A program made the translations under genes and the position numbers. 64,000 nt of DNA, from positions 15,823,569 through 15,887,568 of the forward strand of contig OY829545.1 of NCBI GenBank assembly GCA_963691705.1. The letters are read 5' to 3'. Positions 1 through 11,839 of the stretch are shown piece by piece. This stretch comes from Viola odorata (lineage: Eukaryota > Streptophyta > Magnoliopsida > Malpighiales > Violaceae). Under the pieces are notes generated by a model. The model did not search any database. It saw only the letters and a program-made list of their open reading frames with translations, and was not told where the DNA came from. Each line of letters begins with the position of its first letter. Within the stretch, counting starts at the first letter, position 1.

Positions 1-102
1 TTCTGTCACAATTTCTGATGTCATAAAGGCGAATTAACACCTTGATATTAAAACAAAAAATTAAAACAAAAAAAGAGAAGTATCCCTCTCATCATTGGTT
101 AA

Positions 103-1177
103 CTAGTTGGCAGACACAGCCAAACCAAGCACGGCTAACAGGAACTGAACCCCTCCAAATGTGAAACGGAATGCAGACCGGAAGGAAACGGGCGGGTCAA
201 AAGATCCAAGAAAAACTACAAGCGTCGCCATAAACGCATAGTCGACACATGGGCCCACCTTCATGGCAATCTTGTCTCCCTTCCATGTAATCTGCAGTTA
301 ATCAAAAATACCTTTAGAAATCATGAAAATTATCTGAGTAGATTAATGAATACTAGGAGTATATGATTAAAGTTGAGTAGACTAGATTAACCCGACCATT
401 TTAATTTCAGGAATAAATAATAAATTAATGAACATATTGATGAAAGTAAAAACCTTAATTAGTAGGCTGATATACCCTATAAAGTAGACTATTAAATAGT
501 TACTTCATCATCGGGAAAAATTACTTAGACGATGATTCTTAAATTGAAACAAATCGAGGTGGTTAACTAACTTCTGCAAGCTTGTTCTCGGAGCCTCCGA
601 GAGATACGATGAACGACTTGTCAGACCAACTCCCATCAATCTTGTAATCAGGAATTTCTTGAACTGTGTTAGAGGCGACGAATATATGTAATCGATGTTA
701 GATTCGAAAAGTCGATGACCTCTTTACAGTGAAAAGTAAATCATCTTCATTTTCACCTCGGAAGACCTCCCATCTACCATGCATAGTTCTTATCTAATTA
801 AACATTCAAGTACAATTAAATGATAATTACGTAAATATTGAAACTTAAATCATTTATTTTGTATTGATTATCAGATGTGGGATGAGCCCGGCAGCGTGGT
901 TAATCAATCAAGATTGGAAACGTGTTAATTAGAAGAAACAAACCTTGTGCCGGAGAGTGAGCATGATGTTACCAGAAGCGTCATGCAAGATATTGCGGTG
1001 ATGTGTTGTGAAGACTTTATTTTTGATCTGAAATAGGACGGTACCTTCCACGTCGGCCACCTCTAAGTATCGTCCGACAGACCGGACCTTGTTGGAACGA
1101 ATAGTTAATTCAACCGGGTGTTGTCTCACAATGAATTGTGGCCCAATACCTCCACTGGTCTCCCCGGCGGGTCCCAT
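103..1177 (-). pseudogene. LURP-one-related (LOR/DUF567) gene with in-frame stop
   Basis: Three exons read 1177-944, 793-572 and 291-103, all with GT/AG borders and phase 0 junctions, giving a 214-codon frame ending in TAG. Exon 1 holds the N-terminal LOR half (LEVADVEGTVLFQIKNKVF), exon 2 MHGRWEVFRGENEDDLLFTVK, and exon 3 the hallmark end VGPCVDYAFMATLVVFLGS. The family (LURP1-related, tubby-like fold) is linked to pathogen-responsive expression in Arabidopsis; the biochemical role is not settled. Codon 110 (698-700) is TAA where the alignment continues on both sides without a gap, so the product would stop at about half length. The start at 1177 is the first ATG after an upstream in-frame TGA. 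Either a young pseudogene or a single-base consensus error. Family call is firm; inactivation is inference from one base. Confidence 0.85.
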
Positions 1178-2643
1178 GTTCTCTCCGGTGCCGGACTTGG
1201 GTTGTTCATCCCCGCACCATCAGCCATCGCTGCCAGGCACGCACGTGAGCAAACAAAGAAGCTGAGAATGGATAATTGATTAATACTTTGAACTAATTAA
1301 TGCACTTGAAGAAAACACAGAGGAATAATTTTAATTTACAAGAAAAAAAGATCAAATTGTTATGGCTGCATACCTATGCGGAAGAGGCAGTCGTGATTAT
1401 ATAATGACGAAAAAATTGGCTGGGTCAGCAAAAAGAAAAATTGATGAGCACGTCAGTGACTTTTATTCTCTCTTTTTTTAAAGGACTTTTTCTCTCTTTT
1501 TCAAACATGTAAATGGAATTAATCACGTATACAAAATAGAGAAATACAATATATAGACGACCAAGACTTAATTAGTTTTTATGATAACCACTAATACATA
1601 ATTAATTGAATCAAGCTGGAAAAATTACTCAAAAAAAACCAAGTTGGAAAACGAGAATCGAGCTCACAAAATATAAAAAGTAACATTGGTTCATGAAATG
1701 ATACTTTCCTTCTTAGAATCACTCTCCCGGGTGAGAGTGATTAGGGGAAATATTAGTTTTTTTGTGTTTGGTTGGAATTTAAAATTCCTAAAAAAGTAAC
1801 ATTTTTGTATTTGTTTTGTACTTGGGAATTAGAAGGGAAAATAAAAAAAATACTACTCTATCCTTAATAGATAATAATTATTAGTAGGCAATTAGAACAA
1901 GATTCAAATTAGATGATCAAACTTAGTAACCGATTAAAAACTTGATAAATTTCTAGAAAATTTAAAATTATGCACATAACTTTGCTAATTTCATCGATAG
2001 GAGTGAAACTCATATTAGCAAATCTTTTATCTCTATTCTTTTTAGCAATCAAAACCAACTCGACATTCTATGTGCATTCACGCACATCAAACTTTAATCT
2101 CATGCTAGATAAAGTGTTAGAAACAATGAGAATGAAGTTGGCGATGGAACAATTTTATGTCGGGTTATATGTCTATAAATATTTTTGGATAAATATGTAA
2201 TTTAATAAAGAAAATAAGTTTATTTGTACTATGGAATCATTTACCCCACCCTCTAGTTAAGCAATTACTTTCCTTCATTTTGGGGGAAAATGAGGGGTCA
2301 AAGAGTTCAATTTTCCTTATACCAACCAAACGTAATAAAACTTGGAATCTCAGATTTCTGAGTCATTTTTTTTTATTTCGTCGAGCAAATACTACTTTAA
2401 TGACTTCTCAATATTTGATTTTATATTTTGTATCCATTTATTTCCTTCTAGTACTAAACTAATTTCATTAGAACATGAACTAATTTTAAAAGAGCTTGAT
2501 TTTCTTTGAAAAATGCTGGAAAAATTCTTTGTCATTGACCACAATCAACGTTCATATTACATATCCATTTAAATTTTTTGTTTCCGAAATATATATTTTT
2601 TGGGACCTTTATATTTTTCAATATTATTTTACTATTGATATTT
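1178..2643. other. intergenic, no gene seen
   Basis: AT-rich DNA upstream of the LURP-like gene. A short GC-rich near-palindrome lies at about 1719-1742 (ATCACTCTC paired with GAGAGTGAT), and inverted TGTTTGGTTGG-type words lie at 1765 and 2322. No open frame here resembles a known protein. Confidence 0.5.
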
Positions 2644-3240
2644 GGGGTAATGACATTTTACACTCTGTACTCGATCGAAATTGATATTTTATACTTCTAA
2701 CGGAAAAAAGAGCCATAATAGACCATCTACTCGCAGAAATTGACATTTTACACCGTACGTCAATACGTGGCAGTTAAGTGCTGACGTGGATTTTAATTTT
2801 GAATTTTCTTTTCTTTTCGTAAATACGTGTCATCCCTACCAGCATTTTCACGTCAAAAAATAATTATAAAGGAAAAAAAATCCTATCTCCTTCTCCTTCT
2901 TCCTCCCTCACCTACACCACCATCACCGCCACTGCAAGAATCACCAACAACCTATTGCAGCACCGCCGCCACCAATCACAACATCAATCGCCATCAATCG
3001 TCGTCCTATTCTATAGGGGTGTAAACGGTTCCATTCGGTCCGGTTTTGGGCTTGGGATCGGATTGAACCGTTAATTATCGGTTCTGATTTGCCTAGAACC
3101 GGACAGAACCGTTAGTTATCGGTTCTGTCCGGCCTGGAACCGGACTGAACCGGCAGTTCGGTTCGGTTCCGGTTCCAGTTCCGGTTATTTTTTTTTAAAT
3201 TAATTAAAAAATACATATAAAAAATTCAATAAAAAACAAA

Positions 3241-3360
3241 CAATTGAACTCAAAGCTACAATCCAAAAAACATCCATAATTAAATTAAGTAGTCGTATCC
3301 CAATTGAACTCAAAGCCACAATCTAAAAAAACATCCATAATTAAATTAAGGAGCTGCATC
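3241..3360. repeat. 60-bp tandem duplication inside the hAT element
   Basis: Two adjacent copies begin CAATTGAACTCAAAGC at 3241 and 3301 and continue through a shared CATCCATAATTAAATTAAG segment with only a few differences. Confidence 0.85.
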
Positions 3361-4315
3361 AAAACAGAGACTTTTTCTAACATCAAGGGAGGGTCATCAA
3401 TGTGATCACAGTTGTTCTAGAAAATCATCCCAGCATCAAGGGATTGTGTCACTCCTGCAAATGGAAGAAACATCTATTCAGAACTCAAACAAGGTAATCC
3501 TAACCAAGAAAAAAAAAATGGAAGAAAGATCTATTAAGAACTTGACTAACCTGCAACCATCAATTAAAATCCTTATGAGATAATATCTATCACCGGAGGT
3601 GCAAATGTAATGTTCACAAGGGCTGCCATTTACAGATGATTAAAATTAATCACAGTCACATGATAAAAAGAACCAATTCATAGCTAAAGAAATTAAAACT
3701 GCAGCAGACAAACAGCCATGTCAAAAAATAAGACAACATTGAAACATTCACAACAGACACGCTCCTGGATGAACAATCCAGGAAAAGAAAGACAACCTGC
3801 AGCAGTCAACCCACTGCTGAAAAACAACCATACCTCGCGACTCAACTCCCCCATCACTAAGATTGATTGATTCAGTGTTTGAGTATTTAGTATATTTTAA
3901 AAAAAACTTATTACAGAGAAGAGAGATGCATCTAATGGCTTACATTGATTGATTCAGTGTTTGAGTTCATGGAAGGATGAGGGAGCGACGCGATTTCGGA
4001 GAAGAGAAGGAGTGACGCGGCGGCAAGCGGCGAGGGAGCGGCACGACTGCGAGATGGAGCGACGCGATGGAGACGAGAAGGAGTGACACGGCGGCGAACA
4101 AGGAACAAGGGATTAAGGATTTGGTCGGAGAGAGCGGCGAGAAGGAGTGACGCTGCTGGTTTCAGATTTGTGTCATTTGGCTGAGATGGATGGAGGAGCG
4201 GCGCTTTGGAGAAGAGAAGGAGTGAAAAAGAATGAAATGAAAGGAAAATTAGGTTTAGGTTTTGGTAATTGGTAAAAACCATCCAATTAAGAATTAAAAG
4301 AAAATTTGAGTGGGA

Positions 4316-4385
4316 GGGGAGGGGATTCGAACCCCCTCCTTTAGCTTAAAAAAAATATTTTTAACCACTGAAGCAAAGGAAACAT
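4316..4385 (-). promoter_or_regulatory. Pol III A/B-box-like pair (degenerate tRNA-like sequence)
   Basis: On the minus strand, CTTCAGTGGTTAA (within 4361-4377) resembles a tRNA A box, and GGTTCGAATCC (4323-4333) is an exact B-box consensus, about 30 nt downstream. The D-arm-like and T-arm-like order and spacing fit a decayed tRNA or the head of a tRNA-derived SINE. The acceptor stem and anticodon arm do not fold convincingly, so this is not called as a tRNA gene. Confidence 0.4.
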
Positions 4386-5552
4386 TACATACTTATTGCG
4401 TATATATATACCGGTTCTTCAGGTTCTACGGTTCGGTTTACGATTTTTAGTAGGAGTAGAACCGGACAGAACCGGACATTTCCGGTTCTGCTTCGAGAAG
4501 AACCGGACTGAACCGGAACTTTACAGTTCGGTCCTGATCGGTGCAAAATGCTCCGGTTCCGGTTTGGTTTCCGGTTCAATCCGGTTTTCTTACACCCCTA
4601 CTATTCTATCATCGTTGGTCAACAACCAGCAGATCCACCACTGCCGCCATCAATTCCATCTGCGGCCTCACTCCTCTCCGATCCCATCTTCGTCAACAAA
4701 TTCGTCCTCACCAAGCCACAACGCCAACAAGGGATCCGTCAAGGACTTCGACCACCGTCGCCTACGCCCTCTCGATTTAGTCTAACAACCACTAGTGATT
4801 TCCATCCTCCGCGCGTCACCATCTCCAAACTCTATCGTCCGACCGCCATCAATTCTATTTCCGACCACCACGTCAAGATTTCTTCCTCTCCGATTCACTC
4901 CGTTACCTTCCTCCTACGATGATGAGGATAAGTACATGAAAAGAAAAAGAAATTGAAAAAATGAGAGTATTGTATTTTACTGTTTGTTCTTGTTGTGATG
5001 GTGGTGTGTAGGTGAGGGAGCAAGAAGGAGATGATTTTTTTTTCTTTTTTTTGTGATGTTATCAAAACGGCGTTGTTTTGGTATTATATGACACGTATTT
5101 ACGAAAGAAAAAAAAATTCAAAAAAACATTCACGTAAGCACTTAACTGTCACGTATTGACGGATGATGTAAAATGTCAATTTTTGCGAGCAGAGGGTCTA
5201 TTATGATTTTTTTTTTCCATTAGAGGTATAACATATAAATTTCAGTCGAATATAAGGTGTAAAATGTTATTACCCTATCGATATTTTTATCGAGCCTAAT
5301 CCAAAATCACTCCTCTCACATTTACATGGCCCAATCTCGTTACGCCGCCAGAAACGACGCGCAGCAGTAAGTGACGAAGCACAACATGTCGTTGACTGAC
5401 GGCAGTTTTCTTGGTTCGCTGCTCTGCATCTTTAGTTCTTTCTTCTTCTTGTTTCTGGATTTCCGTTCGCTATTTCACCACCTCACTCTTCTGATTAATT
5501 TAGTAATTAATTCAATAATTTTTAATTAGTCATTAATTAGTCAGCGGAGCTG

Positions 5553-8252
5553 ATGGCGTACCTGAGCATGGGGGAGTCTCACCGGAGAATAACGGACTAC
5601 CTCAACCGCTTCTCCGACGCCGTTTCCTCCCAAGACGGCGCGTCTCTCAAGCAACTCCTCTCTCTCTCCCCCAACTCTCCGTCGCAGCTCTCCCTCGCCG
5701 ACGCGCTCAACGTTTTCCAGGTTCACTTACTCATCCACTCACTCAAAATGTCTCTATCCCCCGAAAACGATGCCGTTTTAGTGATCGTTTGTTTGTTGTG
5801 GTGTTGTTGCTGTGGAAAGGATGCGAATAGGTTGATAAAGCAATCGGAAGAGTATGCGCAGTTTGGAGAAATCATAGCTCCGATGTTCCGAGCGCTCCAA
5901 AGTTATCGGCATGGCAACTTAGTGGACACTTACCAGGCATTTGAAAAAGCTGCCAAGTTAGTATATGTCTTTGTACATTGCTTGATATGTTTAGGTTTTT
6001 TGTTTTTTAGTGAATTGGATTGATTGATTGATTGATAAGAGGGGGCAAAACTGCAGTGCTTTTATTCAGGAGTTTCGGAATTGGGAATCCGCGTGGGCAT
6101 TGGAGGCATTGTATGCTATTGTATATGAGATTAGGGTTCTTGCCGAAAGGGTATGGTTATAATTTTATAATGTCATCGTTATTTGTGTGTGCGTGTGTGT
6201 TTTCTTAAGTTATCTTATTCTTGTGTTGAGGTTGAACTATTGTAGGCTGATAGAGAATTGGCATCCAGTGGTAAATTGCCAGAGAAATTGAAGGGAGCGG
6301 GCTCATATCTCATGAAAGTGTTTGGTGTTCTAGCTGTATGTTTTATCCTGTCAATGTTCCTTGGTTATGTTATTTTGACGCCCTTTTTTGGTATATGATG
6401 TAGAAAATGTGTATATTTGCAGGGGAAAGGCACTAAACGTGTGGGAGCTTTGTATGTGACTTGTCAGTTGTTTAAAATCTACTTCAAGGTAAGAGCTTTC
6501 TTCTTCTCCTTTGTAGCTAGCGTAAACCACATTAAGGGACCTCACATTCACTGCTTGGCAGCTTGGTACGGTTAACCTTTGTCGAAGTGTTATAAGAAGT
6601 ATTGAAACTGCTCGAATCTTTGATTTTGAGGAGTTTCCTAGAAGAGATAAGGTCAGATCTCTTATTCTTTCCTTACTGGTGGATTACTCTTCTTCTTTGA
6701 GAATGTTTGTTCCCACAATGTTACTATCCCACATGAGATTTTATTGGATGGAATCTGTCTGTCACCCTTGCCATTGCAGGTCACATACATGTATTATACT
6801 GGGCGATTGGAAGTGTTTAATGAAAATTTTCCAGCTGTAAGCACTCTACTTTTTCTTAACTGATGATATGTACTGTACTTTATTACACACCTCGAATTCT
6901 GTCTTGATTCTATGTTTTTCTTTTGTGCATGCACAGCTTACTTAAATTCATATCATTCAAACTCTTATTTTTGGAACTATATCATTTTTTTTTCATGCAG
7001 CAAAACAATTGTTTTGCTTGGTGGTCTTGCTACATGTTGCATTTAAATGAAACATGGATTTTATTATTCATGTGCTCACTAAATTACACTTTAAATTTTT
7101 TTAGTTTATGTTAATGCACTGAGTCCAAGTTTATGATCTGGCAGGCTGATCAGAAATTATCATACGCCCTGACAAATTGTGACCCCTCTCATCAAGCAAA
7201 CATAAGGTTGGGTTAGGGTGTGCTATCCTTATGCATTTTATATCCTTTCTGTGGCAAGATCATAATTTCTCTTTCTTTGATCAGGATGATACTAAAATAT
7301 TTGATACCTGTGAAGCTTTCAATTGGTATTGTACCTAAGCACTCACTTCTACAAAAGTATATGCTACTAGAGGTATGCTTGCCTCTTATGCCATCTTTCA
7401 ATTTTCCTTTAAAATTTTGTATTCATGTCATGGTTATGTATCACTTTGACCAATGATGTAGGGATAAGGGATAAATAACTAACATGTATGTGATAATTAA
7501 TTAGCTTTTAGAACTGTTTATGAACAATTCCCTCTAAGGGGATTTAATAAATAAGCCACGCTTTTACTTGCAGTACAGTAATGTTGTGCAAGCTCTCAAA
7601 AGAGGAGATCTGCGTCTTCTTCGACATGCTCTTCAAGAGCATGAAGACCGGTATATATCCTTCTTTTAATGCACATGAGGGCTAATCTTTTAAGGGATAG
7701 CTGGAGTGCAAACTGAGTCTATTGACCCTTTTCTTTTTCCTTGCAGTTTTTTAAGATCAGGTGTTTTTCTTGTCCTAGAGAAGCTAGAGCTTCAAGTTTA
7801 CCAAAGATTGCTAAAGAAAATGTAAGCTTGATGCCACATTGTCTTCTATGTATGCTTGATGTTGATATTGGTTGGAATAATTTTTCTCATGCAAACATTG
7901 GCAGTTACATTATCCAAAAGTTGAAGGATCCAAGTAAAGCTCACCAAATTAAATTGGAAGTAATTGTTAAAGCTTTAAAATGGCTTGAAATGGACATGGA
8001 TTTGGATGAGGTACTTTTCTGGTTCTTCTCTTTGCTGATTGATGTGATTTTGCTAGATTTTCTGCCTCTGATTGTTTTACCTGTTGAGCTGTCTAATTGA
8101 AATTGTGTTGTAATTGGTAGGTGGAATGTATAGTGGCCATATTGATATACAAGAACCTTATGAAAGGATACTTTGCACACAAGAGCAAAGTGGTAGTATT
8201 GAGCAAGCAGGATCCTTTCCCGAAGTTAAATGGAAAGCCGGTTAGTTCATAG
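5553..8252 (+). CDS. THP1: THP1/EER5, PCI-domain subunit of TREX-2
   Basis: Thirteen exons: 5553-5720, 5820-5956, 6057-6150, 6246-6335, 6423-6488, 6562-6651, 6780-6836, 7145-7206, 7285-7372, 7574-7650, 7747-7821, 7905-8010, 8121-8252. All borders are GT/AG and the spliced frame gives 413 aa, the length I recall for Arabidopsis EER5/THP1. It begins MAYLSMGESHRRITDYLNRF; the C-terminal PCI (winged-helix) part includes KYLIPVKLSIGIVP, RGDLRLLRHALQEHEDRFLR and LEMDMDLDEVECIVAILIYK, ending FPKLNGKPVSS. THP1 is the scaffold subunit of the nuclear-pore-associated TREX-2 complex that couples transcription to mRNA export, partnering SAC3 and centrin; in Arabidopsis the EER5 allele affects ethylene response. 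No break was seen. The upstream flank is short because a Mutator-like element ends at 5275. Confidence 0.95.
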
Positions 8253-8779
8253 AGATACTAGAGACTACTATTTTTCAACTATGGTGCCGATAAGCATGCC
8301 GGCCGGGTCAATACTTCGAGCCCCTGGTAGGAACTACTCCAATTAATTATTGCGATCCTGCCAGCATAGGAGTTTCTGCTGCGTCCTTGCTTATGGCGTT
8401 CTTTTTTCCTCGTTGGGCCAAAATGATTTAATGTAGTGCAACCGTTTGCTTCCTTCTCGAATCTTGACTTGTTATTGCATTTTGCTTGATTTGAAGCAAA
8501 GGAATTAAAGATGAAGCTATCAGTTTCGTGATAAGCAGCTACGTTTCATGCCCTAATTTCACTGAATTGGACAAATGGTACATAATTTTTCAATCCCAGT
8601 CTTCTTTTTTTACCTAATGAATATTATATATGCGGAAAAAACTGTGTTAATCCAAAACTTGAATGACTTTCTAATTACAATTGCTGAATAAGAATCTGAT
8701 GATCAAATTTCAAAATAATTAATGAATGCAAGTACCACCGTTTAATTGCGATAAACTTGTAGATGACAGGAGACAGCAG
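8253..8779. other. spacer between convergent genes
   Basis: The plus-strand THP1 and the minus-strand C2 gene end toward each other here, 527 bp apart, so both 3' UTRs must share this stretch. AT-rich runs are present; no gene seen. Confidence 0.5.
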
Positions 8780-11700
8780 CTACCTTGGTTTTTTTTGCCT
8801 GGTAAGGAAAACAAGTGTTGCAAATCCAACCATTATTACAACTCTCATCACCTGAAAGAAGTTGGATAGCATGAAGTTAATGATATTTCTCGTGAACTTT
8901 GGTATGAAATACAGGCATAGGTAAACCAAGTGGATTAGGCCTAATTATGTTTGCACCGGATTTTGCACTAAAATGTTCCCAACAAATAATTTCTTCATAT
9001 AGAACGTTCGAATTAATGTCATAATAAAATTGTGTACCGTAGGGGAGAGGGAACCAACCTGACCAAGTGGTCCTCCAGGATTCTCAGCACCTGCTGCTGA
9101 ATCTTCAAGTTCTGAGTTTCTAAGTCTTTGAGAAGAGTTACCTACTTCCACATCAGTAGAAGTGCCACCCATCACTTCAAACTGGAGACAAGTTCAACAA
9201 AAAAATACCATCAGATTACAGATAAATTGAAGGAAAATTCACCTCGGAATATAGAAAACAAATATACCTGAGTGACATTGTCTACTGTGGAATAACTCGT
9301 CTCTCCTGGTTCGCTTTCATCTCCAGGCAACAAACCTCCCATTAGATTCATCGTTTCCTTTCCGGCAGTAGTGAGACACAGATGTTTTCCTTCGCCAGGA
9401 AATATCCAGGAACCATAAATCTCCGAGGACTGATGCTGATTCCTTGGAAATCCTCCAGTGTAATCCCTTTGTGATTTTTGTAGTGTCATTCCCTTTCCAC
9501 CGTTTTTCGCGCCTAAATTCCTGTCAGGATGTTGCTTTCCAGAAAAGGATTTACGAGACAACTGATTATTGTAAGGCTTTCTTCCTGAAACAGAAGCTCT
9601 TTCGCCTGTAGATGATCTCACCGAATTTTCATAAGATGTTTGCATGTCTTTAGCTCTTAACTCTTCAAACTGCCTCATATCCTGAGGTAACGTAGCCCTG
9701 GAAAGTTCGCCAGAATACGACCTCTCCATATCCTGAGGTACTGTAGCCCCCGAAACTTCGCCTGTAGAAGGTCTTACCGTATCTTCGGAAGGTGTTTGCA
9801 CGTGTTTAGCTCTTAGTTCTTCAATCTGCCTCAGATCTTGAGGTAATGCAGCCCCATAAAGTGCTCCTGTAGATGATCTCACCATATCTTCAGAAGATGT
9901 TTGCAAATGTTTAGCTCTTAACTCTTCAAATTGCCTAGTGTCCTGAGATAATGTAGCCTCAAAAAGTTCACTAGCAGAACCACTTTTCTTTTCTTGTCTG
10001 ATGCACTCGCGGTTTTGGAGTAGATCAGCTGAATTAACAGGATTCCTGACCCCTGACTCTGACTCTGCTGCCCTGTTCTTCTCCATCTCAACTTCATTAA
10101 ATTCTGAATTTTTCGGAGGAACTTTCACCTCAGCCTTGCTTAACTCAGATTTGGTTGACAGTGATCTTATTTTAGGAGTCACATCCTGCTTCAAAATCAA
10201 TACTGTGGATCATAATTTTTAGAAAAACAAGAGTCTTGGTAATGATAGTAAAACAAATTTTTATTACTCTATAGGACAAACCTGATTTTGACTACTTTCA
10301 AAGGCACTTATCATATTCCTTACACTTGAACTTTTCTTGAGTGGACTCTGCTTCTTTTGGTCATTAGCCTCGATTCGCTTTGATGTCACCGGAATTTTAT
10401 CTTCTGATGCAGCTACTGATCCTGAGCTTTCCAGATGTGAACTTTCTTTCAAATGAGTGGTTCCCAGGGAGATCTCAGTGGAAGATGCAGCAGTTTCGCT
10501 CGTCTTGACTGAACTCATGTAACCTATTTCCTTGCTAGGCACAAATGCTGCAGGAAGTGTGTTCGTATCTGCCTGTATCATTCTAAAACAGGATGAATGT
10601 CATTAGCAAAACCTAACATTCTATGAAAGTAGCATTTATACTCAATGTTTACTAATCCTTAACTGGGTTTGTTTTCCTCTTCTGGATAGATTGAGATCCT
10701 TCGTCGTCCTCCGGGCTAGATTTTCCTTTCTTGAAAAGGCCGCACGAACGAGGATTAGACATCAGATTTCCCTTAGTGGCAAGCACTTCACTCTCAAGAG
10801 GCCTCTTCTGTGAATCTAGAGAAGATGGTACATTCAAAATATTAAACATAAGGTAAATGGCTACTCATCAGATTTTCTTCTTCGTTTACTGCTTCGACAG
10901 TTAAGCAGGATCAAACCTGACATTTCATGTTTGGGTTGAACAGATTGTGCAACTTTACTATCCACAGCGATAACGCGTTCTGGACTTCTAAGCTCACTGT
11001 TGAGAAGATCTTTGTTTTTCTTTTTCATTGCCAGTTCTCTCTGCAGATAAGAGATCAAACATAACTAACAGCTGCTATAAAATTAAACACTTCAGTTACA
11101 AATTGCACATTACAGGAAAAAACAGTACCATGGTACGAATACGCTGGCGATCTTGGTCACTGAGGAGAAACTGCAACTTCATATGCACATGCCCACCTCC
11201 TTCTAATGGAAACATCTCATCCAAAACACCTTTCTCCACAACCTTCCTGGTCTCCACACCTTCCACCACCACAACCACACAAGTTTCGTGAAACTCAACG
11301 ATAATGCCCGAACGAAATTTGTCACACGAGCCTAATCATCATCAAAATAAAAATGAGGACAGATTCTTGCTAAACAAACCTGAATGAGATATTTCATTCC
11401 CCTCAGCATCATGAAGCGTGACAACCAAATTGTCGCGAAAGGTTGTCAGTGGACTGCACCAAATCAACACAGTTTCAATGTTTGTAAAAAGCTGAGTAAG
11501 GTAAATAATAAATTAATGGTCTGGAGGAGGATTATTACAAAGAGAAGTCTCCCTTGTCCAATGTTTGATACTCTCTTTTCCCCATGGAAACTGCATTATC
11601 AAATTATGTGAAATTCTCCAGTTATGATGAACAGAAAAGAAATAGTAACTAGTAAGTGATTCCTTACCCTTTACGGATATTTGAGATGGCTGTGATGACG

Positions 11701-11839
11701 ATTGAAGACCCCCAAAATCCAGAACTGAATTAAGTTGAAATATATATTCAGTAATCAAAGCAGCTGACAAGTTAAATTACAGTTAAAAAAGATGAACATT
11801 CTAATATACAGTACCTGAAACTTGGATGGTACCAGGCAT
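8780..11839 (-). CDS. C2-domain-like, tail-anchored protein with internal repeats
   Basis: Eleven exons: 11839-11815, 11724-11668, 11590-11539, 11453-11380, 11259-11129, 11040-10917, 10815-10664, 10572-10282, 10185-9268, 9181-9059, 8851-8780; 672 aa. The first ~120 residues form a small C2-like beta sandwich (starts MPGTIQVSVLDFGGL; includes VSMGKREYQTLDKGDFSF, RDNLVVTLHDAEGNEISH and FPLEGGGHVHMKLQFLLSD). A charged, probably disordered middle follows, holding about three copies of a ~30-residue unit (RQFEELRAKH.QTSSE..VRSSTG). The last exon is one hydrophobic helix ending in basic residues (VVIMVGFATLVFLTRQKKPR), a tail-anchor pattern. C2-like folds usually bind membranes or proteins; no function is known to me for this plant protein. 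Exon 5 uses an acceptor without a good pyrimidine tract, and exon 9 begins at a tandem AGCAG acceptor, so one glutamine may be optional. Confidence 0.85.
9607..9957 (-). repeat. coding repeats in the C2-protein exon 9
   Basis: A ~92-bp unit recurs at 9607-9699, 9761-9852 and 9866-9957 (landmarks CTGTAGA, TTTAGCTCTTA and TCCTGAGGTAA on the plus strand), each encoding VRSSTG and EELRAK words on the minus strand. Spacers between units differ in length, and a partial fourth unit (QDMERSYSGELS) lies between the first two. Confidence 0.8.

Larger units (their letters stand above)
3014..4600. mobile_element. hAT-type non-autonomous element nested in the MULE
   Basis: Ends read TAGGGGTGTAA on both sides (left at 3014, inverted right at 4600) and are flanked by a perfect 8-bp duplication ctattcta (3006-3013 and 4601-4608), the hAT signature. 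The first and last 180 bp are packed with AACCGG/CCGGTT words in both orientations, like the subterminal transposase-binding repeats known from hAT elements. The interior has no transposase frame. Its 1587 bp contain a 60-bp tandem duplication and a tRNA-like Pol III box pair. The perfect target duplication suggests a younger insertion than the host element. Confidence 0.85.
2644..5275. mobile_element. Mutator-like non-autonomous element, long TIRs
   Basis: About 185 bp at 2644-2830 is repeated in inverse orientation at 5090-5275 (roughly 80 percent identity by eye; outer end GGGTAATRACATTTTACA). The flanks carry an 11-bp near-duplication, tattgatattt at 2633-2643 and tatcgatattt at 5276-5286, one mismatch. 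Long TIRs and a 9-11 bp target duplication fit the Mutator superfamily. The interior is GC-richer and proline/serine-coding in one frame, which could be a captured gene piece, but I recognise no source gene. No transposase is visible. The right end sits only 277 bp before the THP1 start codon. Confidence 0.72.

Noticed and set aside
1765..2332. Possible MITE with inverted TGTTTGGTTGG ends
   Set aside because: Only 10-11 bp pair, no target duplication could be found, and the inner flanks do not match.
3932..4282. 116-codon frame inside the nested hAT element
   Set aside because: Low-complexity GC-rich repeats (GAAGGAGTGACGCGG words) generate it; no transposase or host motif.
4316..4385. Functional tRNA gene
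   Set aside because: A/B boxes are present but no acceptor stem or anticodon arm pairs properly.
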